Positions 16,401-24,700 of a DNA stretch of 54,714 nt are shown piece after piece. Where the stretch lies: contig NZ_JACJSF010000055.1 of assembly GCF_014698035.1 (NCBI RefSeq), forward strand, positions 1 to 54,714, in the 5' to 3' direction. Each line of letters begins with the position of its first letter. Position 1 is the first letter of the stretch. This DNA is from Desmonostoc muscorum FACHB-395 (GTDB taxonomy: Bacteria; Cyanobacteriota; Cyanobacteriia; Cyanobacteriales; Nostocaceae). The position numbers and the translations under genes are program-made. The notes beneath the pieces were generated by a model. That model was not told the DNA's origin and searched no databases. It saw nothing but the letters and a program-made list of their open reading frames with translations.

Positions 16401-18772
16401 GTAAACTAGATGTAAATTTACACAATCTCTACGGCCCAACAGAGGCTTGTATTGATGCAACTTTTTGGAATTGTCAGCGTGAGATTTATCCACAACTTGT
16501 CCCCATTGGTCGTCCAATTTCCAACACCCAGATATATATACTCGACCAAAACTTACAACCAGTACCTGTGGGTGTACTAGGAGAACTGCACATTGGTGGT
16601 GCAGGATTAGCAAAAGGATACCTCAACCTTCCAGAGTTAACGCAAGAAAAATTTATCCCCAACCCCTTCCAAGGAAGCAGGGGAGCAGGGGAGCAGGGGA
16701 GCAGGGGGAGAGAACGGTTGTATAAAACAGGGGACTTAGCACGTTATCTACCAGATGGAAATATCGAATACCTGGGGCGCATCGATAATCAAGTAAAAAT
16801 CCGGGGTTTCCGCATTGAGTTGGGAGAAATCGAAGCAGCATTAAGCCAACATAGTGATGTGCAAACATCTGTAGTCATCGTCCGCGAAGACATTCCCGGA
16901 AATAAACGTTTAGTCGCTTATGTAGTACCGCAGCCACAGATAACACCCACAGTTAGCCAATTGCGTAGCTTCCTCAAAGAAAAGCTACCAGAATATATGG
17001 TACCAAGTGCGATCGTCATTATAGAATCCCTACCGCTTACTCCCAACGGCAAAATAGACCGTCGCGCCTTACCAGAACCAGAAGCACGCACAGGAATAGA
17101 AAGCAGCCTAGTAGCACCACGCACCCCCATTGAAGAAAAATTAGCTCAAATTTGGGAGCAAGTATTAAGAGTAGAGCAAATAGGCATACACGATAACTTT
17201 TTTGAACTAGGAGGAGATTCCATCCTCAGTATTCAAATCATCAGCAGAGCAAAAGTTGCCGGAATAGAATTGACAATCAAACAACTATTTGCCAATCAAA
17301 CTATTGCCCAATTAGCTACAGTTGCAGGTACAACAAAAGCACTTGCAATTGAACAAGGATTAGTCACAGGGACATTACCCCTAACGCCAATTCAACACTG
17401 GTTTTTCGAGCAGAAATTACCAGAAAAACACCATTTTAATCAATCATTTCTCCTCACAGTCCCATCAGACCTCGACCTAGAAATATTAGAGCAAGTATGG
17501 CTGCAACTACTAAAACATCATGATGCCCTAAGGCTAAGATTCACCCAAACAGATACAATATGGCAGCAGATTCATGCCGCGCCAACCGATAATATTACTA
17601 TCCCCCGTTTTGACTTATCGACAGTTTCAGAAACTGAGATAGAAACTGTCATTGAAACCACAGCCAATAAATTACAGGCGAGTTTAAATCTTTCAGAAAA
17701 TCTCGTGCAATTAGCATTTTTCTGGTTGGGTATTGACAAAAAAGCCAGATTAATAATAATAATTCACCACCTCGTAGTAGACGGTGTTTCTTGGCGGATA
17801 TTATTAGAAGATTTGCAGACAGCTTACCAGCAACTCAGTCAAGGCAAAACCATTCAGCTACCTGCAAAAACTACATCTTTCAAAGATTGGGCGCGACAAC
17901 TGACAGAATATGCACAATCAGAAGTCTTGAAATCAGAACTAGATTATTGGTTGAGTCCATCTTACGATACAGTTGACTCCATCCCGGTAGACTATGCACA
18001 AGGAATAAACACTACTGCATCGGCTAGGACAATATCAGTATTATTAGATGAAGCTGAAACCCTTTCACTTTTACAAGATGTTCCGAAAGCTTATAAAACG
18101 CAAATAAACGATATCTTGTTAACTGCCTTAGTACTGGTGTTAAGCGAATGGACTAACTCTGAGTCAGTGTTATTCAACTTAGAAGGTCATGGGCGGGAGG
18201 AGATCATTGATGGTGTAGACTTATCACGCACCGTTGGTTGGTTTACAACGATTTTCCCAGTTGTTGTGGAACTGGGAACTATAGATGATCTTGGTACTGC
18301 GTTAAAATCCGTCAAGGAACAATTACGTGCAATTCCTAATAAAGGCATTGGCTATGGCTTATTGCGTTATCTAAATATTGATTCAGAAATTAGCACCCAA
18401 TTAGAAAAAATTCCCCTGGCAGAAATTAGCTTCAATTATTTGGGACAATTTGCTCAAGTTGTGAATACATCTTCTCTAATGCAAATAGCTAATGAACCTA
18501 GCGGAAATAGCCAGAGTTTACAAGGTCAGCGCCATTGTTTGCTAGACATTAATGCCATCGTTATCAACGAACAACTGCAAATAGATTGGACATACAGCAG
18601 CAATATACATCAGCACGAAACGATTGAGAATGTTGCTCAAGAATTTGTCGAAACTTTGCAAGAGTTAATTGCTCATTGTTTATTAACAGAAAATGCAGGT
18701 TATACGCCTACAGATTTCCCATTAATTCAACTTAACCAACTAGAAATAGATCAGATATTACAAAATTTATGA
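7475..18772 (+). CDS. ncpA: Nonribosomal peptide synthetase NcpA (modules 1-3: Tyr, Gly, D-Gln)
   Basis: 3765 residues. Order: TubC-like docking domain (1-50), C1 (about 62-500), A1 (535-1030), T1 (S1073), C2 (1130-1560), A2 (1610-2120), T2 (S2166), C3 (2225-2660), A3 (2700-3205), T3 (S3249, GGDS type) and epimerase (3300-3750; HHLVVDGVSW, NYLGQF). Pocket residues read as DASTVAAVC (Tyr), DILQLGLIW (Gly) and DAWQFGLID (Gln), so the product is Tyr-Gly-D-Gln on the carrier, as expected for nostocyclopeptide. C1 is a starter-position condensation domain whose HHxxxDG motif is degraded to H197-Q198-IVG-D202-F203, so the second, catalytic His is Gln and it is probably inactive. C2 and C3 keep HHVVxDGW. 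The gene overlaps ncpB by ATGA. In-frame repeat insertions are listed separately. Confidence 0.95.
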   Translation: MNLIKLLENLSAKNVELWVDGDKLRYRSPENSLTPELLREIQQSEPEIIQILSQSTAQAATYPLSHGQKSLWFLYQLAPNSTAYNVTYAAKLVISLDILALKQAAQALVERHPLLRTTFATIDGEPVQTVHENQQVDFSIQEASDLGQDDVNNWLSEKSDRPFNLEQGPILRFDLLINHIKTDKLATKEHILLIALHQIVGDFCSLEIIIGELRALYKAMSTTGYAYATGETAQLSTQNYQYQDYVKCSEQMLASSHGESLWAYWQQQLSGELPLLNLPTDRPRPQTKTYNGASRFFTVEKELRQKLTELATRESASLYILLLTALQILLRRYTNQEDILIGSPMVNRSRSEFENIVGYFTNPVVLRGDISGKPTFKELLERSHSCVLDAQDHQDYPFPLLVEQLQPVRNPSFSPFYQVALIWNCSYQNIDINDDLILESLIPESKGAAFDLTLTIFEGTDSLKGTWNYNTDLFDDSAIARMMGHFVTLLEAIVANPQQRIYQLPMLTQSEERQLLVEWNDTQVDYAFDKCIHQLFEEQVERTPDAVAVVFENQQLTYRELNSRANQLAYYLQSLGVKPDVLVGICVERSLEMVVGLLGILKAGGAYVPLDPEYPKDRLNFMLEDAQVPVLISQQRFLDRLPEYQAKLICLDEVWSEILQNQQNNPIEVVKSTDLANVIYTSGSTGKPKGVMVEHSGLCNLAQAQIQVFGLSGDSRVLQFASFSFDACISEILMALGSGARLYLGTKDSIMPGMPLIERLKNDGITHVTLPPSALAVLPVEELPTLQAIVVAGEACPLELMRQWSKGRNFFNAYGPTEASVCAAIAKCTPEDEKITIGRPIANAEIYILDSQLQPVPIGVPGELHIGGAGVARGYLNRNELTQQKFIPNPFSRSRGAGEQGSRGRERLYKTGDLARYLPDGNIEYLGRIDNQVKIRGFRIELGEIEAVLSQHPHVQASCVIAREDTPDDKRLVAYIVLQPEQTATVKELRSFLKEKLPEYMVPSAIAILESLPLTPNGKIDRRALPEPSSELSEKYVAPRTPIEEILAVIWQQILKLELVGRHDNFFELGGHSLLATQFISRVRSRLKVEISLRELFAAPTIAELAPSIQQLQQQNIELSAPPILRRVENIEIPLSFAQQRLWFLNQLESNSALYNISIGLRLVGTLNVAALEQSLKELIDRHEVLRTNFVTVDGKPTQIIQTQTNWTVAVVDLQHLPTLVLSEAVGEASASAEVTEQQTAAQKLLEQKAIEPFDLAHDALIRATLVVLSPKEQCLLVSMHHVVCDGWSIGVFVQELQALYNAYSIGQESPLLPLPIQYADFAIWQRQWLQGKVLQNHLSYWEKQLANAPTFLPLPTDRPRPAVQTFNGLYHVFTLSVELTQRLLELSQQQGCTLFMTLLAAYNTLLYRYTGQEDILVGTPIANRDRTELERLIGFFVNTLVMRTDLARNPSFNELLLRLREMALSAYAHQDLPFETLVEALEPERDLSYTPLFQVMFVLLNAPMSEIELTELSVSGLPIGITTSKFDLTLSMENTPNGLFGWWEYNTDLFDSSTIERMTGHFLTLLEAIVANPSERISQLPMLTPSEQQQLLVEWNDTQVDYPQDKCIHQLFEEQVERTPDGVAVVFENQQLTYYELNCRANQLAHYLRSLGVGADVLVGICVERSLEMLVGLLGILKAGGAYVPLDPEYPQDRLSFILEDAQVSVLLTQQHLVDKLPECQAQLVSLDTNWQFISQLPQGNPITNVQASNLAYVIYTSGSTGQPKGVQISHTAVSNFLSAMQQRPGITKQDTLLAVTTISFDIAALEIFLPITVGACLVIARRDATLDGRELCDLLVKSKATIMQATPATWRLLLDSNYQFSDLKILCGGEALPWDLVSKLLARSASLWNLYGPTEATIWSSICQLESSESLISIGRPISNTQIYILDQNLQPVPVGVPGELHIGGAGLARGYLNRPELTQEKFIPNPFSGSRGAEEQGSRGAEVLPNSQSPIPSPRLYKTGDLARYLPDGNIEYLGRIDNQVKIRGFRIELGEIEVALSQHPHVQVSYVIAREDTPGDKRLVAYIVPQPQVTLTISELRSNLKEKLPDYMVPSAIVILESLPLTPNGKIDRRALPAPEPSSELLEKYVAPRNPIEEILSLIWQQVLKVDLVGRHDNFFELGGHSLLATQLISRVRSSLKVELPLRSLFAAPTIAELSHNIQQLQQQDLELAAPPILKRAENAETLLSYAQQRLWFLDQFEPNSASYNIPFGLRLVGTLNVVALEQSLIEIIHRHEALRTNFITVDGQATQIIHNWREQGTGNREQENIPWTLSVVDLKHLPLTEQKTAAQKLVQEQAFLPFDLAHDALIRATLIVLSSTEQWLLVCMHHVVSDGWSIGVFIEELQALYNAYSQGELSPLLPLPIQYADFAIWQRQWLQGEVLQNQLSYWKQQLANAPTFLPLPTDRPRPAVQTFNGAYLEFALSSELTQRLLQLSQQQGVTLFMTLLAAYNTLLYRYTGQTDILVGTPIANRDRFEIEGLIGFFVNTLVMRTDLSENPSFNELLPRIREMALSAYAHQDLPFEMLVEALQPERDLSYTPLFQVMFVLNNAPTSEVELTGLSVSSLPIESAIAKFDLTLSMENTTTGLVGGWEYNTDLFDSNTIERITGHFVTLLEAIVANPQERISQLPMLTASEQQQLLVEWNDTSVDYPQDKCIHQLFEEQVERTPDAVAVVFENQQLTYHELNCRANQLAHYLQSLGVSADVLVGICVERSLEMVVGLLGILKAGGAYVPLDPEYPQERLSFMLADAQVSVLLTQQHLVEKLPEHQARVVHLDKDWVAIAKSSQENPIAQVQASNIAYVIFTSGSTGQPKGVMLSHSNLCNHTFWMQATFPLTEKDKVLQKTPFGFDASVWEFYAPLLAGGQLLIAEPGGHTDSAYLLKLIAQQQVTTIQLVPSLLQMLLEQGGIETCHSLKHVFCGGEVLPVTLQESLLSKLDVNLHNLYGPTEACIDATFWNCQREIYPQLVPIGRPISNTQIYILDQNLQPVPVGVLGELHIGGAGLAKGYLNLPELTQEKFIPNPFQGSRGAGEQGSRGRERLYKTGDLARYLPDGNIEYLGRIDNQVKIRGFRIELGEIEAALSQHSDVQTSVVIVREDIPGNKRLVAYVVPQPQITPTVSQLRSFLKEKLPEYMVPSAIVIIESLPLTPNGKIDRRALPEPEARTGIESSLVAPRTPIEEKLAQIWEQVLRVEQIGIHDNFFELGGDSILSIQIISRAKVAGIELTIKQLFANQTIAQLATVAGTTKALAIEQGLVTGTLPLTPIQHWFFEQKLPEKHHFNQSFLLTVPSDLDLEILEQVWLQLLKHHDALRLRFTQTDTIWQQIHAAPTDNITIPRFDLSTVSETEIETVIETTANKLQASLNLSENLVQLAFFWLGIDKKARLIIIIHHLVVDGVSWRILLEDLQTAYQQLSQGKTIQLPAKTTSFKDWARQLTEYAQSEVLKSELDYWLSPSYDTVDSIPVDYAQGINTTASARTISVLLDEAETLSLLQDVPKAYKTQINDILLTALVLVLSEWTNSESVLFNLEGHGREEIIDGVDLSRTVGWFTTIFPVVVELGTIDDLGTALKSVKEQLRAIPNKGIGYGLLRYLNIDSEISTQLEKIPLAEISFNYLGQFAQVVNTSSLMQIANEPSGNSQSLQGQRHCLLDINAIVINEQLQIDWTYSSNIHQHETIENVAQEFVETLQELIAHCLLTENAGYTPTDFPLIQLNQLEIDQILQNL
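8129..8160. repeat. Small dispersed repeat inserted in frame in C1 of ncpA
   Basis: The stretch with GATGTCTACGACGGGCTACG followed by CCTACGCC is typical of Nostoc small dispersed repeats; related copies lie at 45868-45920 and 40957-40976 in spacers. It encodes a Ser-Thr-Thr-Gly-Tyr-Ala-Tyr-Ala loop right after the alpha-helix that follows the degenerate active-site motif and keeps the frame. Confidence 0.7.
10154..10177. repeat. Octamer repeat AGCAGGGG x3 in A1 of ncpA
   Basis: Three perfect copies of AGCAGGGG between the KFIPNPF and RLYKTGD segments of A1. They encode the low-complexity loop SRGAGEQG. The same insertion occurs in all seven A domains. Confidence 0.9.
11130..11177. repeat. 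Small dispersed repeat inserted in frame in C2 of ncpA
   Basis: Relative to the other C domains (LPVTEQ type), C2 has about 16 extra residues (TLVLSEAVGEASASAE). The DNA has the cyanobacterial dispersed-repeat look (CTTGTACTGAGCGAAGCCG, then GGCGAAGCC). Length is a multiple of three, so the frame is kept. Confidence 0.7.
13391..13470. repeat. Octamer repeat plus CCAGTCCCC-type tail in A2 of ncpA
   Basis: Four AGCAGGGG-type octamers (13391-13422, second copy AGCAGAGG) are followed by a pyrimidine-rich tail of CCCAGTCCCC/CCCAATCCCC units. Together they encode the GSRGAEEQG and NSQSPIPSP loop. The tail type is shared with A7 of ncpB. Confidence 0.88.
14367..14396. repeat. Heptamer repeat GGGAACA x4 in C3 of ncpA
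   Basis: Four exact GGGAACA copies at 14367-14394. They encode the extra REQGTGNREQ loop in C3, absent from C2, C6 and C7. A near-identical insertion lies at the same place in C5 of ncpB. Confidence 0.9.
16676..16699. repeat. Octamer repeat AGCAGGGG x3 in A3 of ncpA
   Basis: Three perfect copies between KFIPNPF and RLYKTGD of A3, with the same short flank (GRER) as in A1. Confidence 0.9.
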
Positions 18773-21700
18773 AATTAGAACTTAGCAAAACTAATCGCCA
18801 AAATATTGAAGATATTTATCCCTTATCTCCCATGCAAGAGGGGATGCTGTTTGAAAGTTTATATGCTCCAGACTCAGGCGTATATTTTGAGCAGATAACT
18901 TGCATTTTGACGGGAAACCTAGATGTAAAAACCTTTGAGCAAGCTTGGCAGCAAGTAGTAGCTCGACATCCCGTCTTCCGCACAGCGTTTCTGTGGGAGT
19001 CTTTGAGCCAGCCAGTTCAAGTGGTGTATCGACAGGTAAATGTGACGGTCGAAACTTATGACTGGCGGGAGTTATCTACACAAGAGCAGCAACAGCAATT
19101 AGAGAGTTTTCTGGATTCTGAGCGACAACAGGGTTTTCAAGTGTCGCAAGCGCCATTGATGCGTCTACATCTAATCCAGTTGGATGGGGATACTTATCAG
19201 TTTGTTTGGTGTCATCATCATTTATTACTTGATGGCTGGTCATCACCTTTGGTTTTCCAAGACCTGTTGGAGTTTTATCAAGCTATTTCTCAGGGTAAAA
19301 GTTTATCTAATACGGGAACTGTCAGCTACCGCAACTATATTGCTTGGTTACAGCAGCAGGATCGAGATTTAGCTAAAGAATTTTGGCGACAAAAACTCCA
19401 AGGTTTTACTACACCAACTCCTTTGACTGTGGATAAACCATTGTCAATGCGGGAGAAACATTCGGGCTATAGCGAACAACAAATTGACTTAACTGTGCCA
19501 GCGACAGCAGCAGTAATGTCTTTTGTCAGACAGCATCAATTGACGATGAGTAATTTGGTGCAGGCGACTTGGGGATTGTTGCTGTCTCGCTACAGCCAAG
19601 AAACAGATGTGGTTTTTGGCGCAACTGTATCTGGTCGTCCGCCTGAGCTTGTTGGTGTAGAGTCGATTGTGGGGTTATTTATCAATACTCTGCCAGTGCG
19701 GGTACAAATCTCCGAGAAGACTGAATTGCTGGGTTTGTTGAAGGATTTACAGGCGCAACAGATTGAGTCTGAGCAATTTTCCCATAGCTCATTAGCAGAG
19801 ATTCAGGGGCTAAGTGATGTTCCCAAGGGTACGCCTTTGTTTGAGAGTATTGTTGTTTTTGAGAATTATCCTATTGATACTTCTGCTCTACAAGGCGATC
19901 GCAATTTTTCCCTCTCGAATTTTAGATGGATTGAACAAACAAATTATCCTCTGGCGGTTTTAGTTTCCCCTGGTGAGCAATTGTCGCTGAGGGTGATGTA
20001 CGATGCCAGTCGATTTGAAGATGGAACGATTAGCCGGATGCTGGGTCATTTTGTAACAATGCTTGAGGCGATGTCTGACGACAAGCCGCTTTGCGTCTAC
20101 GCTACTAATCCTCAGCAACGAATTTCCCAGTTGCCAATGCTAACAGAATCTGAGCAGCAACAGCTATTAGTTGACTGGAATGATACCCAATCTAATTATC
20201 CCCAGGATAAATCTATTCATCAGTTGTTTGAGGAGCAGGTGGAGCTTACACCCGATGCTGTAGCAGTGGTGTACGAGAATCAACATCTCACATACCGCGA
20301 ATTGAACAGCCGTGCTAACCAATTGGCGCACTACTTGAAGTCTTTGGGTGTGAAAGCTGATGCGTTGGTGGGGATATGTGTGGAGCGTTCTTTAGAAATG
20401 GTCGTGGGACTATTGGGGATTCTCAAGGCGGGTGGTGCTTATGTGCCACTTAACCCAGAATATCCTCAAGAGCGATTGACCTTCATGCTCGAAGATACTC
20501 AGTTATCAGTCATATTGACTCAAGAAAAACTAGTTAATAAACTAGGCGAACGCCTCCGGCGCGGCTTTGCCGAACGCAACGCTAGTGTAATTTGCTTAGA
20601 CTCAAACTGGGATATCATCAATCAACAAACACAAAATAACCCAACTACCAGCGTCACAGCTGATAACTTAGCTTATGTAATGTACACCTCCGGTTCTACA
20701 GGTCAACCCAAAGGTGTGAGCATTATCCATCGAAGTGTAGTTCGACTGGTCAAAGAAACCAACTATATCAACATTTCTGCTGATGACGTAATTGCCCAAG
20801 CCTCAAATCACGCCTTCGATGCTGCTACCTTTGAAATTTGGGGAGCGTTACTGAACGGAGCGCGGTTGGTAGGGGTGAGCAAAGATTTGGCACTTTCGCC
20901 CAAAGATTTTGCGGACTTTATGCGATCGCAAAGTATCAGTGTATTATTCTTGACAACTGCCCTGTTTAATCAAATTGCTCAAGAAGTCCCCTCTGCTTTC
21001 AATTCACTACGGCATCTTCTATTTGGCGGCGAGGCTGTCGATCCTAAATGGGTTAAAGAAGTACTCAACAATGGTGCGCCGCAGCGACTACTCCATGTTT
21101 ATGGGCCAACAGAGAATACAACATTTAGTTCCTGGTACTTGGTGCAGGATGTACCAGAAGGCGCGACAACTATTCCCATCGGGCAACCAATTTCTAACAC
21201 ACAAATCTATTTGTTAGATTCCCAACTACAACCAGTGGGTATTGGTGTACCGGGAGAATTATACATTGGTGGAGATGGTCTAGCTAGGGAATACCTTAAC
21301 CGCACCGAGTTAACACAAGAAAAATTCATCCAAAACCCCTTCGGTGGGAGCAGGGGAGCAGGGGAGCAGGGGAGCAGGGGAGCAGGGGAGCAGTCTTTCC
21401 CCTCTGCCTCTTCTGAGCGCCTCTACAAAACCGGAGATAAAGCACGTTATTTAAGCGATGGAAATATTGAATACTTAGGACGCATCGACGACCAAGTAAA
21501 AATACGTGGTTTACGGATTGAGTTGGGCGAAATTGAAGCAGTCCTGAGCCAACACAGCGATGTGCAGGGAGCTTGTGTGATTGTGCGCGAAGATACCCCT
21601 GGAGATAAACGTTTAGTCGCCTACATCGTAACGCATCAGAACTGTCAACCTACGATGGGTGAAATACGTCAATTCCTCAAAGCAAAGCTGCCAGATTACA

Positions 21701-24700
21701 TGATACCTTCGGCAATAGTAATCTTGGAATCTTTTCCCTTGACTCCCAACGGCAAAGTAGACCGCCGCGCCCTGCCAAAACCAGACTTAGATACCGCACT
21801 CCTAGAAAAATATGTCGCCCCGCGTACACCCGTTGAGGAAATGCTTGCACTCCTCTGGGCGCAAGTTTTGAAAGTAGAGCAAGTGGGTATTTACGATAAT
21901 TTCTTTGAAATTGGGGGACACTCACTCCTAGCAACGCAACTGGTTTCACGCATCCGCACTAGCTTCAAAATAGAACTACCATTACGTGAGTTATTTGCTG
22001 CATCAACAATTACGGAATTAGCGCCATTCATTCAGCAGTTACAGCAACAGGACTTACAACTTGCTGCACCACCCATTTTAAGGCGGGCAGAGAATGCAAA
22101 CTTACCACTGTCTTATGCTCAACAGCGTTTGTGGTTTTTAGACCAGTTCGAGCCGAACAGTGCTTCATACAACATCCCCTTTGGGTTGCGCTTAGTCGGA
22201 ACTCTTAATGTTGCAGCGCTACAACAAAGCTTAATTGAAATTATTCATCGCCACGAAGCATTACGTACTAACTTTATTATTGTTGATGGACAAGCTGCTC
22301 AAATCATTCACAATTGGAGGGAACAAGGAACAGGGAACAGGGAACAGGAAAATATACCTTGGACACTATCAGTTGTTGAGTTAAAGCATTTACCTTTAAC
22401 TGAACAAAAAACTGCTGCACAGAAATTAGTCCAACAACAAGCACTTCTTCCTTTCGACTTAGAGTCAGAAGCATTAATCAGAGCAACATTACTGATGCTG
22501 TCTAATACAGAACAGTGGTTAGTATTGTGTATGCACCACGTTGTATCTGATGGCTGGTCAATAGGTGTGTTTGCCCTGGAGTTACAAGCACTGTACAATG
22601 CTTATTCTCAGAGTCAACCGTCACCCCTGCTACCACTAACAATTCAGTACGCAGATTTCGCCTTATGGCAAAGACAATGGTTGCAGGGGGAAGTACTCAA
22701 CAGCCAATTGAGTTACTGGAAACAACAATTGGCAAATGCACCCACATTCTTGCCACTACCCACAGACAGACCCAGACCTGCTGTGCAAACTTTTAATGGT
22801 GCATATCAAGAATTTACTCTGTCTGGTGAACTAACTCAACGATTGGTGCAGTTAAGTCAAAAGCAAGGGGTGACTTTGTTTATGACTTTGTTGGCGGCTT
22901 ATAATACCCTGCTTTATCGCTACACAGGACAAGAAGATATATTGGTGGGTTCGCCAATTGCTAACCGCGATCGCACCGAAATAGAAGGGTTAATTGGCTT
23001 TTTTGTCAATACCTTAGTGATGCGGACAGAGATATCAGGCGATCGCACCTTTAACGAATTACTCCCACGTATCCGGGAAATGGCATTATCCGCCTACGCT
23101 CATCAGGATTTGCCCTTTGAAATGCTAGTGGAAGCATTGCAACCAGAACGGGACTTGAGCCATACACCACTGTTTCAAGTGATGTTCGTTCTTAATAATG
23201 CGCCCACATCTGAAGTAGAGTTAACTGGGTTAAGTGTCAGTGAATTGCCTATAGAAAGTGCGATCGCTAAGTTTGACCTTACCTTAGGAATGCAAAACAC
23301 TAACAATGGACTCGTCGGGTGGTGGGAGTACAACACTGACTTATTTGATAGCAGCACTATCAAACGGATGACTGGTCATTTTGTGACTCTACTTGAAGCA
23401 ATTGTGGCGAATCCCCAAGAGCGGATTTCTCAATTACCAATGCTCACAGCATCTGAGCAACAACAATTATTAGTGGAGTGGAATGATACTCAAGTAGATT
23501 ATCCCCAAGATAAATGTATTCATCATTTGTTTGAAGAACAAGTAGAGCGTACACCCGATGCAGTCGCGGTGGTGTTTGAAAATCAACAATTGACGTATCA
23601 CGAATTAAATTGTCGTGCTAACCAGTTGGCGCACTACTTACGTTCTTTGGGAGTGTCCGCAGATGTGCTAGTGGGGATATGTGTAGAGCGCTCTTTGGAG
23701 ATGGTGGTGGGATTGTTGGGAATTCTCAAAGCTGGTGGGGCTTACTTACCGCTTGACCCAGAGTATCCCCAAGACCGTTTGAGTTTTATGCTCGAAGACG
23801 CTCAAGTTTCAGTATTACTGAGTCAGCAGCAATTAGTTGAGAAATTACCAGAACATCAAGCGCGTGTTGTTTGCTTAGATACCGACTGGCAAATCATTCC
23901 TCAGTCGAATCAGCAAAATCCAATCGCTGGTGTGCAAGCTACTAACTTGGCTTATGTGATTTACACTTCGGGTTCCACCGGAAAGCCTAAAGGAGCGATA
24001 AATACGCATCTAGGGATTTGCAATCGCCTCCTGTGGATGCAGCAAGCATATCAATTAACAGAAATAGACTGCGTTTTACAGAAAACTCCTTTCAGTTTTG
24101 ATGTCTCCGTTTGGGAGTTTTTCTGGCCATTATTGACTGGAGCGCGTTTAGTTGTAGCTAAACCAGGTGGACATAAAGATAGTGGTTACTTGGTCAACCT
24201 AATACTAGAACAGCAAGTTACTACACTGCATTTTGTTCCTTCGATGCTCCAGATTTTTCTAGAAGAACAAGGTTTAAAAGATTGCAGTAGCTTGAAGCAA
24301 GTTATTTGTAGTGGCGAAGCACTGCCAAAAGAACTTCAGGAACGCTTTTTTGCTTGTTTAGGGTGTCAATTGCATAATCTCTACGGGCCGACAGAAGCGG
24401 CAATTGATGTCACCTTCTGGGAATGTCAACCAGAGAGCAATTTGAAGACTGTGCCTATTGGTCGCCCAATTTCCAATACGCAAATCTACATACTCGACCA
24501 AAACTTACAACCAGTACCTGTGGGTGTTCCAGGAGAGTTACACATAGGTGGTGCAGGATTAGCAAAAGGATACCTCAACCGCCCAGAGTTAACACAAGAG
24601 AAATTCATCCCCAACCCCTTCAGTGGAAGCAGGGGAGCAGAGGAGCAGAGGAGCAGAGGGGTAAGGGAGCGGAGGAGAAAAATAGTGCAATCTCCAGTTG

